This document shows positions 1 to 10,589 of a stretch of DNA of 64,000 nt, piece after piece. Under the pieces are notes generated by a model. That model searched no databases. It was not told the DNA's origin and saw only the letters and a list, made by a program, of their open reading frames with translations. The DNA lies in assembly GCA_018296165.2 (NCBI GenBank), contig JACKQL020000055.1:186001-250000 (forward strand), read 5' to 3'. Numbering within the stretch: position 1 is the first letter of the stretch; the number at the start of each line of letters is the position of its first letter. A program made the translations under genes and the position numbers. Origin of the DNA: Termitomyces sp. T153. Taxonomy: Eukaryota; Basidiomycota; Agaricomycetes; Agaricales; Lyophyllaceae.

Positions 1-44
1 TAAGTGTCAGTGGTTGCGGGGAAGGCGTCAAAGTTGGCCAGGGG
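1..44 (-). repeat. 5' fragment of an interrupted LTR (LTR-2)
   Basis: These bases match the inner part of the LTR at 45-1212 (compare about 1024-1067) and stop exactly where that LTR begins. The last five bases, AGGGG (40-44), recur at 1213-1217 and form a target-site duplication. The same LTR resumes at 1213-1419. Its own start lies left of the window. Confidence 0.75.
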
Positions 45-1212
45 TGTCAGGTTCCGCTGACCTCGGGGGCTCAGCTGCACTGGGCAAGTCCTTACTAGGC
101 GGGTGTGATCCCCTGGCACTGGTAACTGAACACTCAAAACATTCCGGGCATGAATGGCTTGTGCAGATAGTCAGTGGGATGTGATCCAGACAGATCCAGG
201 GAGGTCCGGAGAAGTCGGATTGCGAGGAAACGGGACGGTCTTGGCGGGGTTCAGGCAGAAGACCGTATGGGAGATTCGCGGGAGCAAAGGGGTAGGTGGC
301 TGTGTGATCAATGGGAGCAGAGCTGGGGTTTGATGAGAGATCAATTGGAGTTGGTGGAGCCCGGGACCGAGCAAAGAGCGAGGTTCGGACCTGGTGAAGG
401 AGTGTCGGGGTTCGTGATCGTAACCACAGAGTTCATGAGGTCATTAAGGTTGATGAAGACTTGGGCACAATGGCTGGACGGAGTCACCGAGACAGCGTCA
501 GACGAGATAGAATGGAGTCGATATGGAACAAGAGTAGATTCGAGTGGAGATACAAAACGATAACAAGAATGATAACGAAATGGAGACAAGACAAGACCGG
601 GAGACTGAGATAAGACTGGGAGACTGAGATAAGACCGGGAGACTGAGAGTAAGGAGAACGAGACACAAAACACAAAACATGAAACACAAAAAGGAAACAA
701 TCAGACCATAGGTAACGTTAAGCAATATCAAGACTAGAGTACGAAGAGCTACTCGACAGCTTATATACTGACTACCGGAGAACTTCAGGGTATGTTGGCT
801 GTGGCAGCGGGGCTTGGCAGAGCTTGACAGAGTGGGCAGGTGTCGGTTGCGATCAAGGATTGGGCTGTGCTGATATGTTGATGGGATCATTGGGGAATGT
901 GGGTCGCCCCAAGGTTGTCGTGATACTCCGGAATAGGTCAGAGGGACCAGGGTGTTGAGTTGATGATGGGTGGCAAAGATCAGGAACAGCAGGGGTGGTT
1001 CTTGGGGTTCAGGAGATCCAAGGTAAGTGTCAGTGGCTGCGGGGAAGGCACCGAAGTTGGCCAGGGGGCCGTCGGAGTTAGCCGGGAAGGCGTCGGAGTT
1101 AGCCGAAATAGGTGCGGGGCATGGGCGGAAGTTCGGCGGAGCGTCGGGGGTTTTTTGGGGGTTCGGGGGGTTGATGGACGATGTGCGGGGGTTCAGGGGA
1201 TGGGTCGTGACA
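45..1212 (-). mobile_element. LTR (solo) inserted inside another copy of the same LTR family
   Basis: The 1168-bp LTR begins TGTCAGG and ends GGTCGTGACA, flanked by AGGGG direct repeats (40-44 and 1213-1217). Its TATA-like motif (reverse complement of TATATAAG, near 760-770) sits on the minus strand, so the copy is in reverse orientation. It contains about 19-bp GAGACTGAGATAAGACCGG repeats near 595-650. It is homologous over its length to 2734-3886, 4469-5605, 5627-6798, 10590-11734 and 18042-19183. It still holds many CpGs, which suggests a fairly young copy. The small ORFs in it are chance readings. Confidence 0.88.
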
Positions 1213-1419
1213 AGGGGGCCATTGGAGTTAGCCGGGGAGGCGTCGGAGTTAGCCAGGGAGGCGTCGGAGTTAGCCAGGGAGGCGTCGGAGTTAGCCAGGG
1301 AGGCGTCGGGTGTGCGAAATAGGTGCGGGGCATGGGCGGAAGTTCGGCGGAGCGTCGGGGGTTTTGGGGGTTCGGGGTTGATGGACGATGTGCGGGGGTT
1401 CAGGGGATGGGTCGTGACA
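1213..1419 (-). repeat. Distal fragment of LTR-2 with expanded minisatellite
   Basis: This continues the LTR broken by 45-1212 and ends with the family terminus GTCGTGACA. It starts with the duplicated AGGGG. It contains about four copies of a 21-bp unit (GTTAGCCAGGGAGGCGTCGGA type). Confidence 0.75.
1223..1311. repeat. 21-bp minisatellite inside LTR-2
   Basis: About four tandem copies of a 21-bp unit built on GTCGGAGTTAGCCAGGGAGGC. The other LTR copies carry only two or three units. The period is a multiple of three, which creates spurious repetitive ORFs. Confidence 0.85.
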
Positions 1420-1703
1420 AGGGGCCATTGGAGTTAGCCGGGAGGCGTCAGAGTTAGCAGGGACGTCAGTTAGGGAGGCGTCGGAGTTAGCCAGGGAGGC
1501 GTCGGAGTTAGCCAGGGAGGCGTCGGAGTTAGCCAGGGAGGCGTCGGAGTTAGCCAGGGAGGCGTCGGAGTTAGCTGAGGTTGTGTCGGGGCTAACCAAA
1601 ATAGGTGCGGGGCATGGGCAGAAGTTCAGCGGAGTGTTGGGGGTTTTGGGGAATTGGGAGGTTGCTAAATGATGTGCGGGGATCCAGAGGACGGGTTGTG
1701 ACA
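1420..1703 (-). repeat. Distal fragment of a third LTR copy (LTR-3)
   Basis: Directly after LTR-2 the sequence restarts at AGGGGCCATTGGAGTTAGCC, the same internal point of the LTR, and runs to another terminus GGGTTGTGACA at 1703. Either two insertions hit the same AGGGG site, or the LTR tail was tandemly duplicated. The rest of this LTR is off the left edge. Confidence 0.65.
1430..1576. repeat. 21-bp minisatellite inside LTR-3
   Basis: About five to six copies of the same 21-bp unit as at 1223-1311, the first ones degenerate (GTTAGCAGGGACGTCA). Confidence 0.8.
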
Positions 1704-2733
1704 ATTGCATGGTGCCACCTCCTCCCTCTGCCCACTCCATGGGGGTCCCACCTTCTCCACTGGCTGCTCTGTGCTCCCCTTGCCCTCCAAATCTGAACCT
1801 CAGCCTGATACCTGGGCCTTCTGACTCTCACCCAGCTGTCTCCTCACCCAACTCTCCTCCCACTCCTGCTTTGCAGCAACACATGCGGCATGCCACTCCA
1901 GCAAAATTGAACATTTCTCATGCCTAGCACAGCATGGAAAATAGACTGAGGTGTCATGGCAGGACCCCACAGTCAGCTTATCAAACTCACACAATTCCCC
2001 CTGCTGAGCACAGAGAGTGCACTGGAACAACTAATCAGCAAACACTGGAAAAAGAAGTAGGGACTCACTGAAGCCTCATTCTGGCACCATTCTAGAGTCA
2101 GAGGACTCTGTGTCTACCCCAGCACCCCTGCAAATACCTCCAGCATCACCTGAGCTTGTGGAATCCTCTCCACCTCTGGAACAATGTGGACAATCCCCAC
2201 CCCCAGACTGGGCCTTGCAGAATGCCCTGGGGCAACAGGAACGGAATGACCAGAGGGCCCCGACCCCCTCATACATGAAGAACCCTCAGAGGAGCCCACT
2301 GCTGCTGAGGACAACTCTGCAGAGCTCAATCAGCAATTGCGGAGCAAGAAAAAAACATCATACTCATGATGACAGGCCATTGCCTCCACCTTCTTACAGT
2401 CCCACTGCTGTTCAAACTCCTGCCAATGATGCTCATACTCCACACAGATTGCCACACAATTGTCACCAGAAGGGGGAGGGGTTGGCAATGGGGAACACAA
2501 TGATGGTGCAGCAGAAGACATGGCAAAAGTTTGGGAACCCTGGGGTATATCTGACCTGTTAATAACTTGGAAAGAGCCCCCTGACAAATGGCAGCCATGC
2601 TTCAACTTTGTTTCCCCATGCCACTATTGCTTGCTGCAGTTTAATCAATATTACTTGGCTTCAATTCCTATGCTCCACCAAACCCCAACCCATGTCCTGC
2701 ATCTTGAAGGTCTCAACGCTGAAGGGGAAGTGA
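1704..2733 (+). mobile_element. CpG-depleted 3' internal remnant of the LTR family
   Basis: The last 250 bp align with the end of the internal region of the complete element (about 10380-10589). For example, AATCAATATTACTTGGCTTC here corresponds to ATCAATATTGCTCGGCTTCG there. Differences are mainly CG to TG or CA. It ends in the purine tract GAAGGGGAAGTGA just before the LTR at 2734. No coding capacity survives. The antisense gene of the complete element is not recognisable here. Confidence 0.7.
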
Positions 2734-3886
2734 TGTCATGACCCGCTCCCTGGATCCCCAACCTCATTCCCAGCCTGCTTGCTTCCCTGGAGCTTCCCTC
2801 CCAATGCCTCCTCAACTCCCCAACCATCATACACCCTCCATGCCTACTCCAGGTAACTCTGACACCTCTCTGACAAACCCCGACAGCCCTCTGGCCAACT
2901 TTGACATCTTCTTTGCAGCTGCCAATGCTTTCCCTGGCTCTTCTGAGCCCCTAGAGCCATCCCCTGCCATTCCTGACTCTGTCATACATCACCAGCCCAT
3001 TACTCTGGTTCCTCTGACCCACTCTGGAGTATCACAACCACCTTAGGATGGCCCACATTCCCAACTGATCCCATCAAGATATCAACATGGCCCACCCTCT
3101 GATCACAACTGACACCCATCAACTCCACTGAGCTCCACCAAGCCCCACTGCCACATCTGCTGTCCCCCAGAGTCCTCTAGTAGCCAGTATATAAGTCATA
3201 GAGTAGCTCCTTGTACTCTAGTCTTGATATTGCTCAACATTACCTATGGTCTGATTATTTCTCTCTCATGTTTTGTGTTCCATGTTACATTTCCTTTACT
3301 CTCAGTCTCCCAGTCTTGTCTTGTCTCTATTCCATTATTGTCCTTGTTATCATTTTGTATCCCTGCCTGAATCTATTTTTGTTCTTGTCTCAATCTCACC
3401 TCAACTCTGCCTCATTCTGTTCAGCTCCATCTCATCTCATTTGATCTGTTTCCTTCATCGTGCTCAAGTCCTCTCTTAATGCCTTTACAAACCCTGCACT
3501 TACAATTACAAACCCCAAACATTCTTTAAACCAACTCCAGACCTCACTACTCACTCAGTCCCAAATCCCATCAACTTCTGTTGATCCCCCTTCAAGCCCC
3601 AGCTCTGCTCCCATCACTTGCATAGCCTCTGCTTCCTCCGCACTTACAATACTCACTTACAGACTCATACCCAACACCCTGCCAAGCTTGTCCTTTTCCC
3701 TGCAACTTGTCCTACACTCCTCCAGACTACCCTGGACTTGCTCAGATCACTTCCCGTCACTTATCCTTGCAAGACCCCCACATTTAGAACTTCTCTGAGT
3801 GCCCAGTTATCAGTGCAGGGAATCACATCTGCCTAGTAAGGATTTGCCCAGTGCAGCTGAGCCCCTATGGTCAGCAGAACCTGACA
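2734..3886 (+). mobile_element. 3' LTR of the older, CpG-depleted copy
   Basis: 1153-bp LTR, TGTCATGACC...CCTGACA, in plus orientation with TATATAAG near 3190. It follows a polypurine tract and is homologous to 10590-11734 but almost free of CpG. It is inserted in the integrase region of a gypsy element that continues at 3887. The matching 5' end and TSD are not in the window. Confidence 0.85.
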
Positions 3887-4463
3887 GGTTTTGAACCCTG
3901 GGCCCAACTCTTGGAGAATGAGGCAGTAAACAAATTTGTGGACTGAATAAGGAGGTCACAGGAGGAGGCCCAAGCAGTGCTGGCAAAGGCAAAGGATGAC
4001 ATGGTGCAATACTATGACTGCGAGAGGACTCCAGAGCACAAATATCAGCCTGGAGATCAAGTCTACCTAGATGCCTCTGACATTACAACTACCTGGCCCT
4101 CAAAAAAGCTGTCACACCATCAGTTGGGACCCTTCATAGTGGAATGACAGGTAGGACCCTTGGCCTATTGACTCTGGCTCCTTGTGGGGATGTGCCAGCT
4201 TTATCCGGTGTTCAACATGGTCAAACTGACTCTGGCCCCTGAGAATCCTATTCTGGGGTGTCATCTGCCACCTCTGCTGCCCCCCATGGTGGTCAATGAC
4301 AATGAGGAATATGAGGTGGAGGAAATCCTGGATAGCCATTTATTCTGGAGACAACTACAGTACAAGGTGAAGTGAAAAGGCTATGGGATTGAGGATATCT
4401 CCTGGGAGCCATGGGAGAATGTGCACATCCCCAGACTCATCAAGGAGTTCTACTGAAGACATC
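3887..4463 (+). pseudogene. Ty3/gypsy (chromovirus) pol fragment: integrase C-terminus and chromodomain
   Basis: Translation shows the end of a gypsy integrase (about 3965-4135, AKAKDDMVQYYD and YQPGDQVYLDASD) and then a chromodomain (about 4303-4460, EEYEVEEILDSHL, KGYGIEDISWEPWENV). Chromodomains steer this class of element to particular chromatin. The frame holds several stops (after FVD, VE, LAY and QYKVK, and in EFY). Most are one transition from the family codon (TGG or CGA to TGA), so the copy is dead. The 5' part is cut off by the LTR at 2734-3886. After two later insertions the same element resumes at 11740. Confidence 0.85.
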
Positions 4464-4468
4464 CAGAT
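4464..4468. repeat. Target-site duplication CAGAT (left)
   Basis: CAGAT at 4464-4468 is repeated at 5606-5610, directly flanking the solo LTR. Confidence 0.85.
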
Positions 4469-5605
4469 TGTCAGGTTCCGCTGACCTTAGGGGCTCAGCT
4501 GCACTGGGCGAGTCCTTACTAGGCGGGCATGATCCCCTTGCACTGGTAACCAAACACTCGAAAATGTTCTGAGCACTGATGGCTTGTGCGGATAGCCAGT
4601 GGGGTGTGATCTGGACAGATCCGGGGAGGTCCGGAGGAGTCAGATTGCAAGGAAACAGGACAGGCTTGGCGGGGTTCAGGCAGAAGACCATATGGGGGAT
4701 TTGCGGAAGTGAAGGAGTAGGCGGCTAGGTGATCAATGGGAGTGGAGCCAGGGTTTGAAGGGAGATCAATTGGAGTTGATGGAGTCCAGGACTGAGTGAA
4801 GAGCAAGGTTCAGACCTGGAGAAAGAGTGTCGAGGTTCATAATCATAATTGCAGAGTTTGTGAGGTTGTTAGGGTTGATGAAGACTTGGGCACAATGGTC
4901 GGATGGAGTCACCAAGACAGTGTCAGACGAAATGATATGGGACAAGAGTAGATTCAAGTGGAGGTACGAAACGATAATGAGGATGATAACAAAATGGAGA
5001 CAAGACAAGACTGGGAGACTGAGATAAGACCGGGAGATTGAGATAAGAAAACAAGACACAAAACACAAAACACAAAACACGAGAAGGAAACAATCAGACC
5101 ATAGGTAACGTTAAGCAATATCAAGACTAGAGTACGAAGAGCTACTTGATGGCTTATATACTGACTACCGGAGAACTTCAGGGTACGTCGGCTGCAGTGG
5201 CAGGGCTTGGCGGAGCTTGATGGAGTGGGCGGGTGTCAGTTGCAATCGAGGACCGGGCCGCACTGATACATTGTTGGGATCATTTGGGAATGCGGGTCAC
5301 CCCAAGGTTGTCGTGATACTCTGGGATGGGTCAGAGGAACCAGGGTGTTGAGTTGATGATGGGTGGCAAAGATTGGGAACAGCGGGGGTGGTTCTCGGGG
5401 TTTGGGAGATCCAGGGTGAGTGTCAGTGGCTGCGGGGAAGGCGTCAAAGTTGGCCAGGAGGCTGTCGGAGTTAGCTGGGGAGGTGTCGGAGTTAGCCGAA
5501 ATAGGTGCGGGGCATGGGCGGAAGTTTGGCGGAGCGTTGGGAGTTTTTTGGGGAATCAGGGGGTTGCTGAACGATGTGCGGGGGTCCAGGGGATGGGTCA
5601 TGACA
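4469..5605 (-). mobile_element. Solo LTR, reverse orientation, TSD CAGAT
   Basis: 1137 bp from TGTCAGGTTCC to GGGTCATGACA with perfect 5-bp flanking repeats. The TATA-like element lies on the minus strand (about 5150-5160). It interrupts the chromodomain gypsy element just after its chromodomain. No internal sequence remains, so it arose by LTR-LTR recombination of a full insertion. Confidence 0.9.
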
Positions 5606-5621
5606 CAGATGCCCTGTGCAC

Positions 5622-5626
5622 CATAC
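5622..5626. repeat. Target-site duplication CATAC (left)
   Basis: CATAC at 5622-5626 is repeated at 11735-11739 and brackets the complete LTR element. Confidence 0.9.
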
Positions 5627-6798
5627 TGTCACGACCCGTTCCCCAAAACCCCGCACATCGTCCATCAAACCCCCGAACCCCCAAAAGGACCCCCAACGCT
5701 CTGCCGAACTTCCACCCATGCCCCGCGCCTACTTTGGCTAACTCCAACGCCTCCCCGGCTAACTCCGACGGCCCCCTGGGCCAACTTCGGTGCCTGCCCC
5801 GCAGCCACTGACACTTACCCTGGGCTTCCCGAACCCCGAGAACCACCCCCGCTATTCCCAATCTTCGCCACTCATCATTAACTCAACACCCTGCTTCCTC
5901 CGACCTATTCCGGAGTATCACGACAACCTCGGGGCAACCTGCGTTCTCCAATGATCCCATCAACGTATCAGCGCGGCACGATCTTCGATCACAACCGACA
6001 CCCGCCCACTCCGTCAAGCCCCGCCAAGCTCTGCCGCCACAGCCGACGTACCCCGAAGTCCTCCGGTAGTCAGTATATAAGTCATCGAGTAACTCTTCGT
6101 ACTCTAGTCTTGATATTGCTTAACGTTACCTATGGTCTGATTGTTTCCTTTTCGTGTTTCGTGTTTCGTGTCCCATTCTCCTTACTCTCAGTCTCCCGGT
6201 CTTATCTCAGTCTCCCGGTCTTATCTCAGTCTCCCAGTCTTATCTCAGTCTCCCGGCCTTGTCTTGTCTCCATTTTGTTATCGTTCTCGTTATCGTTTCA
6301 TATCTCCACTCGAATCTACTCTTGTTCCATATCGTCTCATCCAACGCTGTCTCGGTGACTTCGTCCGACCATTGTGCCCAAGTCTTCATCAACCCTAACG
6401 ACCTCACGAACTCTGCAATTACGATTACAAACCCCGACACTCCTTTACCAGGTCCGAACCTCACTCTTCGCTCGGTCCCGGACTCCATCAGCTCCAAATG
6501 ATCTCCCATCAAACCCCGGCTCCATTCCCATTGATCACACAGCCACCTACTCCCTTGCTTCCGCAAATCTCCCGTACGGCCTTCTGCCTGAACCCCGCCA
6601 AGACCGTCTCATTTCCCCACAACCCGACTTCTCCGGACCTTCCCGGACCTGTCTGGATCACATCTCCCCAATTACCCGTGCAAACCCCCAGGACCCAGAA
6701 TGTCTTTGAGTGTCCGGTCACCAATGCAGGGGAATCACGCCCGCCTAGTAAGGACTCGCCCAGTGCAGCTGTGCCCCCGAGGTCAGCGGACCCTGACA
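5627..6798 (+). repeat. 5' LTR of the complete element
   Basis: Begins TGTCACGACC and ends CCCTGACA. TATA box TATATAA at 6074-6080. Four head-to-tail copies of a 19-20 bp TCTCAGTCTCCCGGTCTTA unit near 6186-6262. Confidence 0.9.
6074..6080 (+). promoter_or_regulatory. LTR TATA box
   Basis: TATATAA in CAGTATATAAGTCATCGAG. It is conserved in all LTR copies, including 11026-11032, and sets LTR polarity. Confidence 0.6.
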
Positions 6799-9248
6799 TA
6801 ATATCAAGACTCGACCTTACCCCGTCCGTGATGCCCGCATTATCTCCGCACACACAATCAAATAACTCCGATGTCTATGGTCTACCCGTGCCGGGGAACC
6901 CTTATGATTCATACGGCCCTGCCCAATTTGCCGAGGCACATTGAGTCGTGGATCCGACACCAAACGTCCCCTCCGCTCCAGTTACTTTCATACAACGGCT
7001 CCCCCCCACGGACACCCTCCCCAACTCACACCCAACTCCCAACCCCTCGCGCAAACCGTCAACTCATCTTCCACCCCACCCCTACACTCCCCGCCAACTC
7101 CGCTCTCTCGCACAAAGTCGACCCCGACATCACCCAAAGAATAACATCCTAAGGCCTGGCGACCATCCGATCGAATGAGTAACAAGGTCTCCGGCACCGC
7201 GCCAACCCTCCGACCCACAATAATGCCAACCTGCCATGGAACAGTCACCCACAGCGCGAGGATCGCCAGCTACAAAGAAACCACTGAGAACGCGCTTCCC
7301 CGAAGCCCGCCTGTGGATTCACCGGCCCCCCAGCAACCCCGCAGACCGACGAACGCGACTAATCACCAACAACATCACCAAACCCTATTATCGACCCCCT
7401 CCAAGGAACTAAACCCTCCGACAACTAACCCCGAAACCATCGAAATCAAGCTCGAATCCACCACAGGACAAGAACCTCAGACCTAGGCTATGCTCCAACC
7501 CCGTGACCTGCTTCCGGACCTCGATCGATCGGCCGTCACCTCCGCCCAACAAATGAAGGGGCCCCGACTTCCCCGACCCGACCCTGACAACCCCGGAACA
7601 GGACCAAAACATCCCCGAGCTTACACTCCGCCACCAGACTACGCCACCTCCCACGAAGGAATCCCCAGCATAGGGGCCACTCCGAACTAACTATAGGGAA
7701 AAAGGACCCTATACGAAGTAGTTCCCTAAGTGCTCTAAATTCGCTGACATGTTCATATAAGGGAGGGAGAAGCCCCACCATCATCCAGAAAACAACGATC
7801 GGCCATTTAAGCGACCCGACAACCCCAAGGGCACGCGCTCCCATATCCTCAAAAGACCTCCCCCATATGGCTCGACGACCCAAAACGACCCCGCGCCAGC
7901 CCGAAACAGTCCCACCCAGACCCCTCCGAACCCATCAATCCAGCTCCGGACCCTGGCGACACGACTCCAGGGCCTCCGCTCCGACCCCGACATCTGACCA
8001 AGAGGACTCACAGCGCCGGCTTGACAACGATGCCCTGGTAGCCCCAACTCCGCAACAGAAATCACCACCCACTCCGAACCCCGCCCCTACACCGGAATAT
8101 GTCCGCCCAAACAGGGACCACATCACCGGGGCCTCCAGACAAGCTGGCAGTGCCTCCCCCCACTATCACCCCTGCACTTGCACAATCTCCGGACCGCTCC
8201 GGAACACGAATGAAGAGTAAATCCGACCCTGCCGCATCCCCCGGGGGGCCCCACTCCAGTGCCCTCCGCGACCGACCTTCCCGCCGCCCCAACAATCATG
8301 AACAACCAACAAACCCCCACCGAGTGACCCTTGAGTCGACTCCGGGACCACCCACTTCTTCCCGATGAAGGGACCACAGACCCCCGAACCTCCGAACTCG
8401 AGGAAGTATCAGAAATACGTAAGACCCCCTTTGTCCGCCGCGGGCTTACCTTTGGTCAGGAGAGCAATATCACGTAGATGACCCGGAACCCCAAATTGGG
8501 CCCCGGGCCCGAAGGAACTGGTTGGGACTGATCACCCCGCATCCTACCCCCTCGGTCATCGACACTCCGGAGCACACCAAAGCGCCACCCGAAGCAGGCC
8601 CGCCCCCAGACGCAGCACTCTGGAACACGACCCCGACCCGGACCAACTATACTGCGAAGACGAACCCCGCCTCACCCAACCCCACCAATAAATAAAAGAA
8701 AAGGCCCGCCCGCCTTCACCACCAATACCGACGTAAGGGCTAGACCATGGGAAGACCCCCATTACCCCCCGCCCACCGCACCGCCGAGACAACCAAAGCC
8801 CCGAACCCGTTGGGCGCCGTACAAAATTCAAAGGCCACCCTCTACTACCAAAACGGCGCACGCCCCCTACACCCCCAGTCGAAAATTTCCGAGAAACGAA
8901 TTCAACGACACTGCCCGAAATGCCGGGGACCCCACCGGAGAACTCCCACCAACCCCGACAGACCCCGGGAGCCCTCCTGCGATGCCCCGCCCCGTCCCAA
9001 CAAACCCCGGGACTAGCCAGCGCAGACGGCACTAGCGGGCATAACCCCCGCCTCTGGACTCACTAGGGATTCAACTCCCTCTCACACCCCTGCGTGTTTC
9101 GCTTACTTTGCCCTCAGACAAAACTAAAAATCTCACTTCACACGCCCAGGGACCAAGAAATGACATGTTCGCGTACAAAAAATCATATATACAATAGGCG
9201 GGAAGGCAGCAAGTCCAAGAGCGACAAGAAACGAGGCCCACACCCATC
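6799..9248. other. Internal region of the complete element without a supported gene
   Basis: 2.45 kb, C-rich on the plus strand. Plus-strand readings are proline/threonine-rich and broken (for example 7175-7486, 7490-7690, 7867-8220). Minus-strand readings are glycine/arginine-rich shadows. No reverse transcriptase, integrase or protease motif was found on either strand. No clear primer-binding site follows the 5' LTR. Confidence 0.6.
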
Positions 9249-10379
9249 TCACTCCCTCCCCGGACCTCCCGGAAACCCAACCCCCAGGTCGACCTCCATC
9301 TGGGCCCGCACCACCGCTAGGATCTCCGCCAACCCCGGCAATGCCTCCCCCGCATCGGCCGCCACCTCCCACCACGACCCCGGGGCCACCGCATTGCGTC
9401 GCCGATGCCCCGCCAGCAACCTCTCCAACCGCGCCATTCCCTGCTGCAACTCCGGAGGCTGGACCGCGGACCCCTGCGTCAACCCGTCCTGAATCGACGC
9501 GAACGCCGCGGAGGCACCGTCCAAGAGGACTCGATGCTCCCGCACCCAGCCTAAACTCCGAAAATGAACCGTCAATAACGAACGGAGGAACGGGAGACAA
9601 CTCACGAAGAATCCCCGCGCGACCCGAGGCGGCCTCGTTGGCCAACCAATCCTCCCTCCGCCTCGCCGCCTCCAGCTCCGCCCACAACGCATCCCCCTCC
9701 GGAACTCGTCCCCGCCCCTCCGCTTCCCCCGCGGGTTGCCCCTCCACCTGCGCCAGACGCTCCCGCAAACCCCGCACCTCTAGCGCCCGCTCCGTCGCCA
9801 CGCGCACCGAAGTATTCCTCTCCCGCTCCATCGCTTCCTTCTCCGTCCGCGCCGCGTCACGATCCTCCCTCGCCCGGCGGAGCTCCCCCTCCCGTACTGC
9901 CAACGACGTCGTCAAGGCCTCCACCTGCTTGCGAAGGAAGACCTCCGTGATTGAAGGAATCGGCGCGGAGGGACTCGACGACCGCTCCGAGGGAACGCCA
10001 GGGACAGGGGAAAAGAGGGAAGACTCGGGAGGCCCCGCCGACAACTCGCGCCCACGCGGCCTCTTGCTGGGTCCCGCCCCCGAGGGTGGGGAAGCTCGAC
10101 GCTTTCCCCGAACCACCACCGAAGACGCCCCCTTCCCCTTTGGCACCGCGGGACGAAACTTGGTCCGCTTCGGAACCCCCGGAAAGTCCACCACTACTAC
10201 TACGGACGACTCTACCGGAACCCCGTTAACCATCCCGAAAGGAAAATTCGACAACACTTACGACTCCGGTCCCTAACGCTACCCCGGCGCCGACGCTCGA
10301 ACTCCTCACCCCCACTGTCATACACCACCACCTCGTCTAAATCGGCGGGAGAAACCACTGGAACGCTGGGAGAAGACAT
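9249..10379 (-). CDS. Three-exon coiled-coil protein encoded antisense inside the LTR element
   Basis: Exons 10379-10262, 10211-9606 and 9550-9249 give 341 codons plus stop. Intron 1 (50 bp) has GTAAGT...GGTAG; intron 2 (55 bp) has GTGAGT, an internal TTGAC and TTTAG. Both junctions keep frame (phase 1). The predicted protein has an acidic/basic start, a Lys/Arg/Pro-rich NLS-like stretch (about residues 70-95), a long charged coiled-coil heptad region (about 130-240) and a C-terminal 100 residues with aliphatic helices. It matches no transposition enzyme I know. It could be cargo captured by the element, an antisense element-encoded accessory or gag-like protein, or a regulator. Two preserved introns argue for antisense transcription by RNA polymerase II and against a simple retrocopy. 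The family is not recognised and no function is assigned. Confidence 0.65.
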
Positions 10380-10589
10380 GACGAAATTTGGGAAACCCCG
10401 GGGCACGCCCAAAGCTTTAAATTGAGTGAGGAGGACCCTGACGAAACGGCGGCCGCGCTTCGACTTCGCCTCCCACGCCGCTATCACTCGCTGCGGATTG
10501 ATCAATATTGCTCGGCTTCGACTCCCACGCCCCGCCGATCCCCGTCCTGCCCCGCGTCTCGAAGGGTCTCGACGCTGAAAGGGGGGTGA

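Noticed and set aside
1291..1740. 149-codon minus-strand ORF with NSDASLA repeats
   Set aside because: A direct consequence of the 21-bp minisatellite in LTR DNA; no start context or homology.
8556..9032. 158-codon minus-strand ORF in the LTR element
   Set aside because: Gly/Arg/Trp-rich translation without protein-like pattern or splice connection; treated as a shadow.
9133..10257. 374-codon open frame on the minus strand as a single gene
   Set aside because: It starts and ends inside the two introns of the spliced model. After the second intron its reading becomes Gly-rich noise, while the spliced frame stays protein-like.
9341..10276. 311-codon plus-strand open frame (Pro/Ser/Arg-rich)
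   Set aside because: Complement of the GC-rich antisense gene. It lacks domain patterns and its openness follows from codon bias of the other strand.
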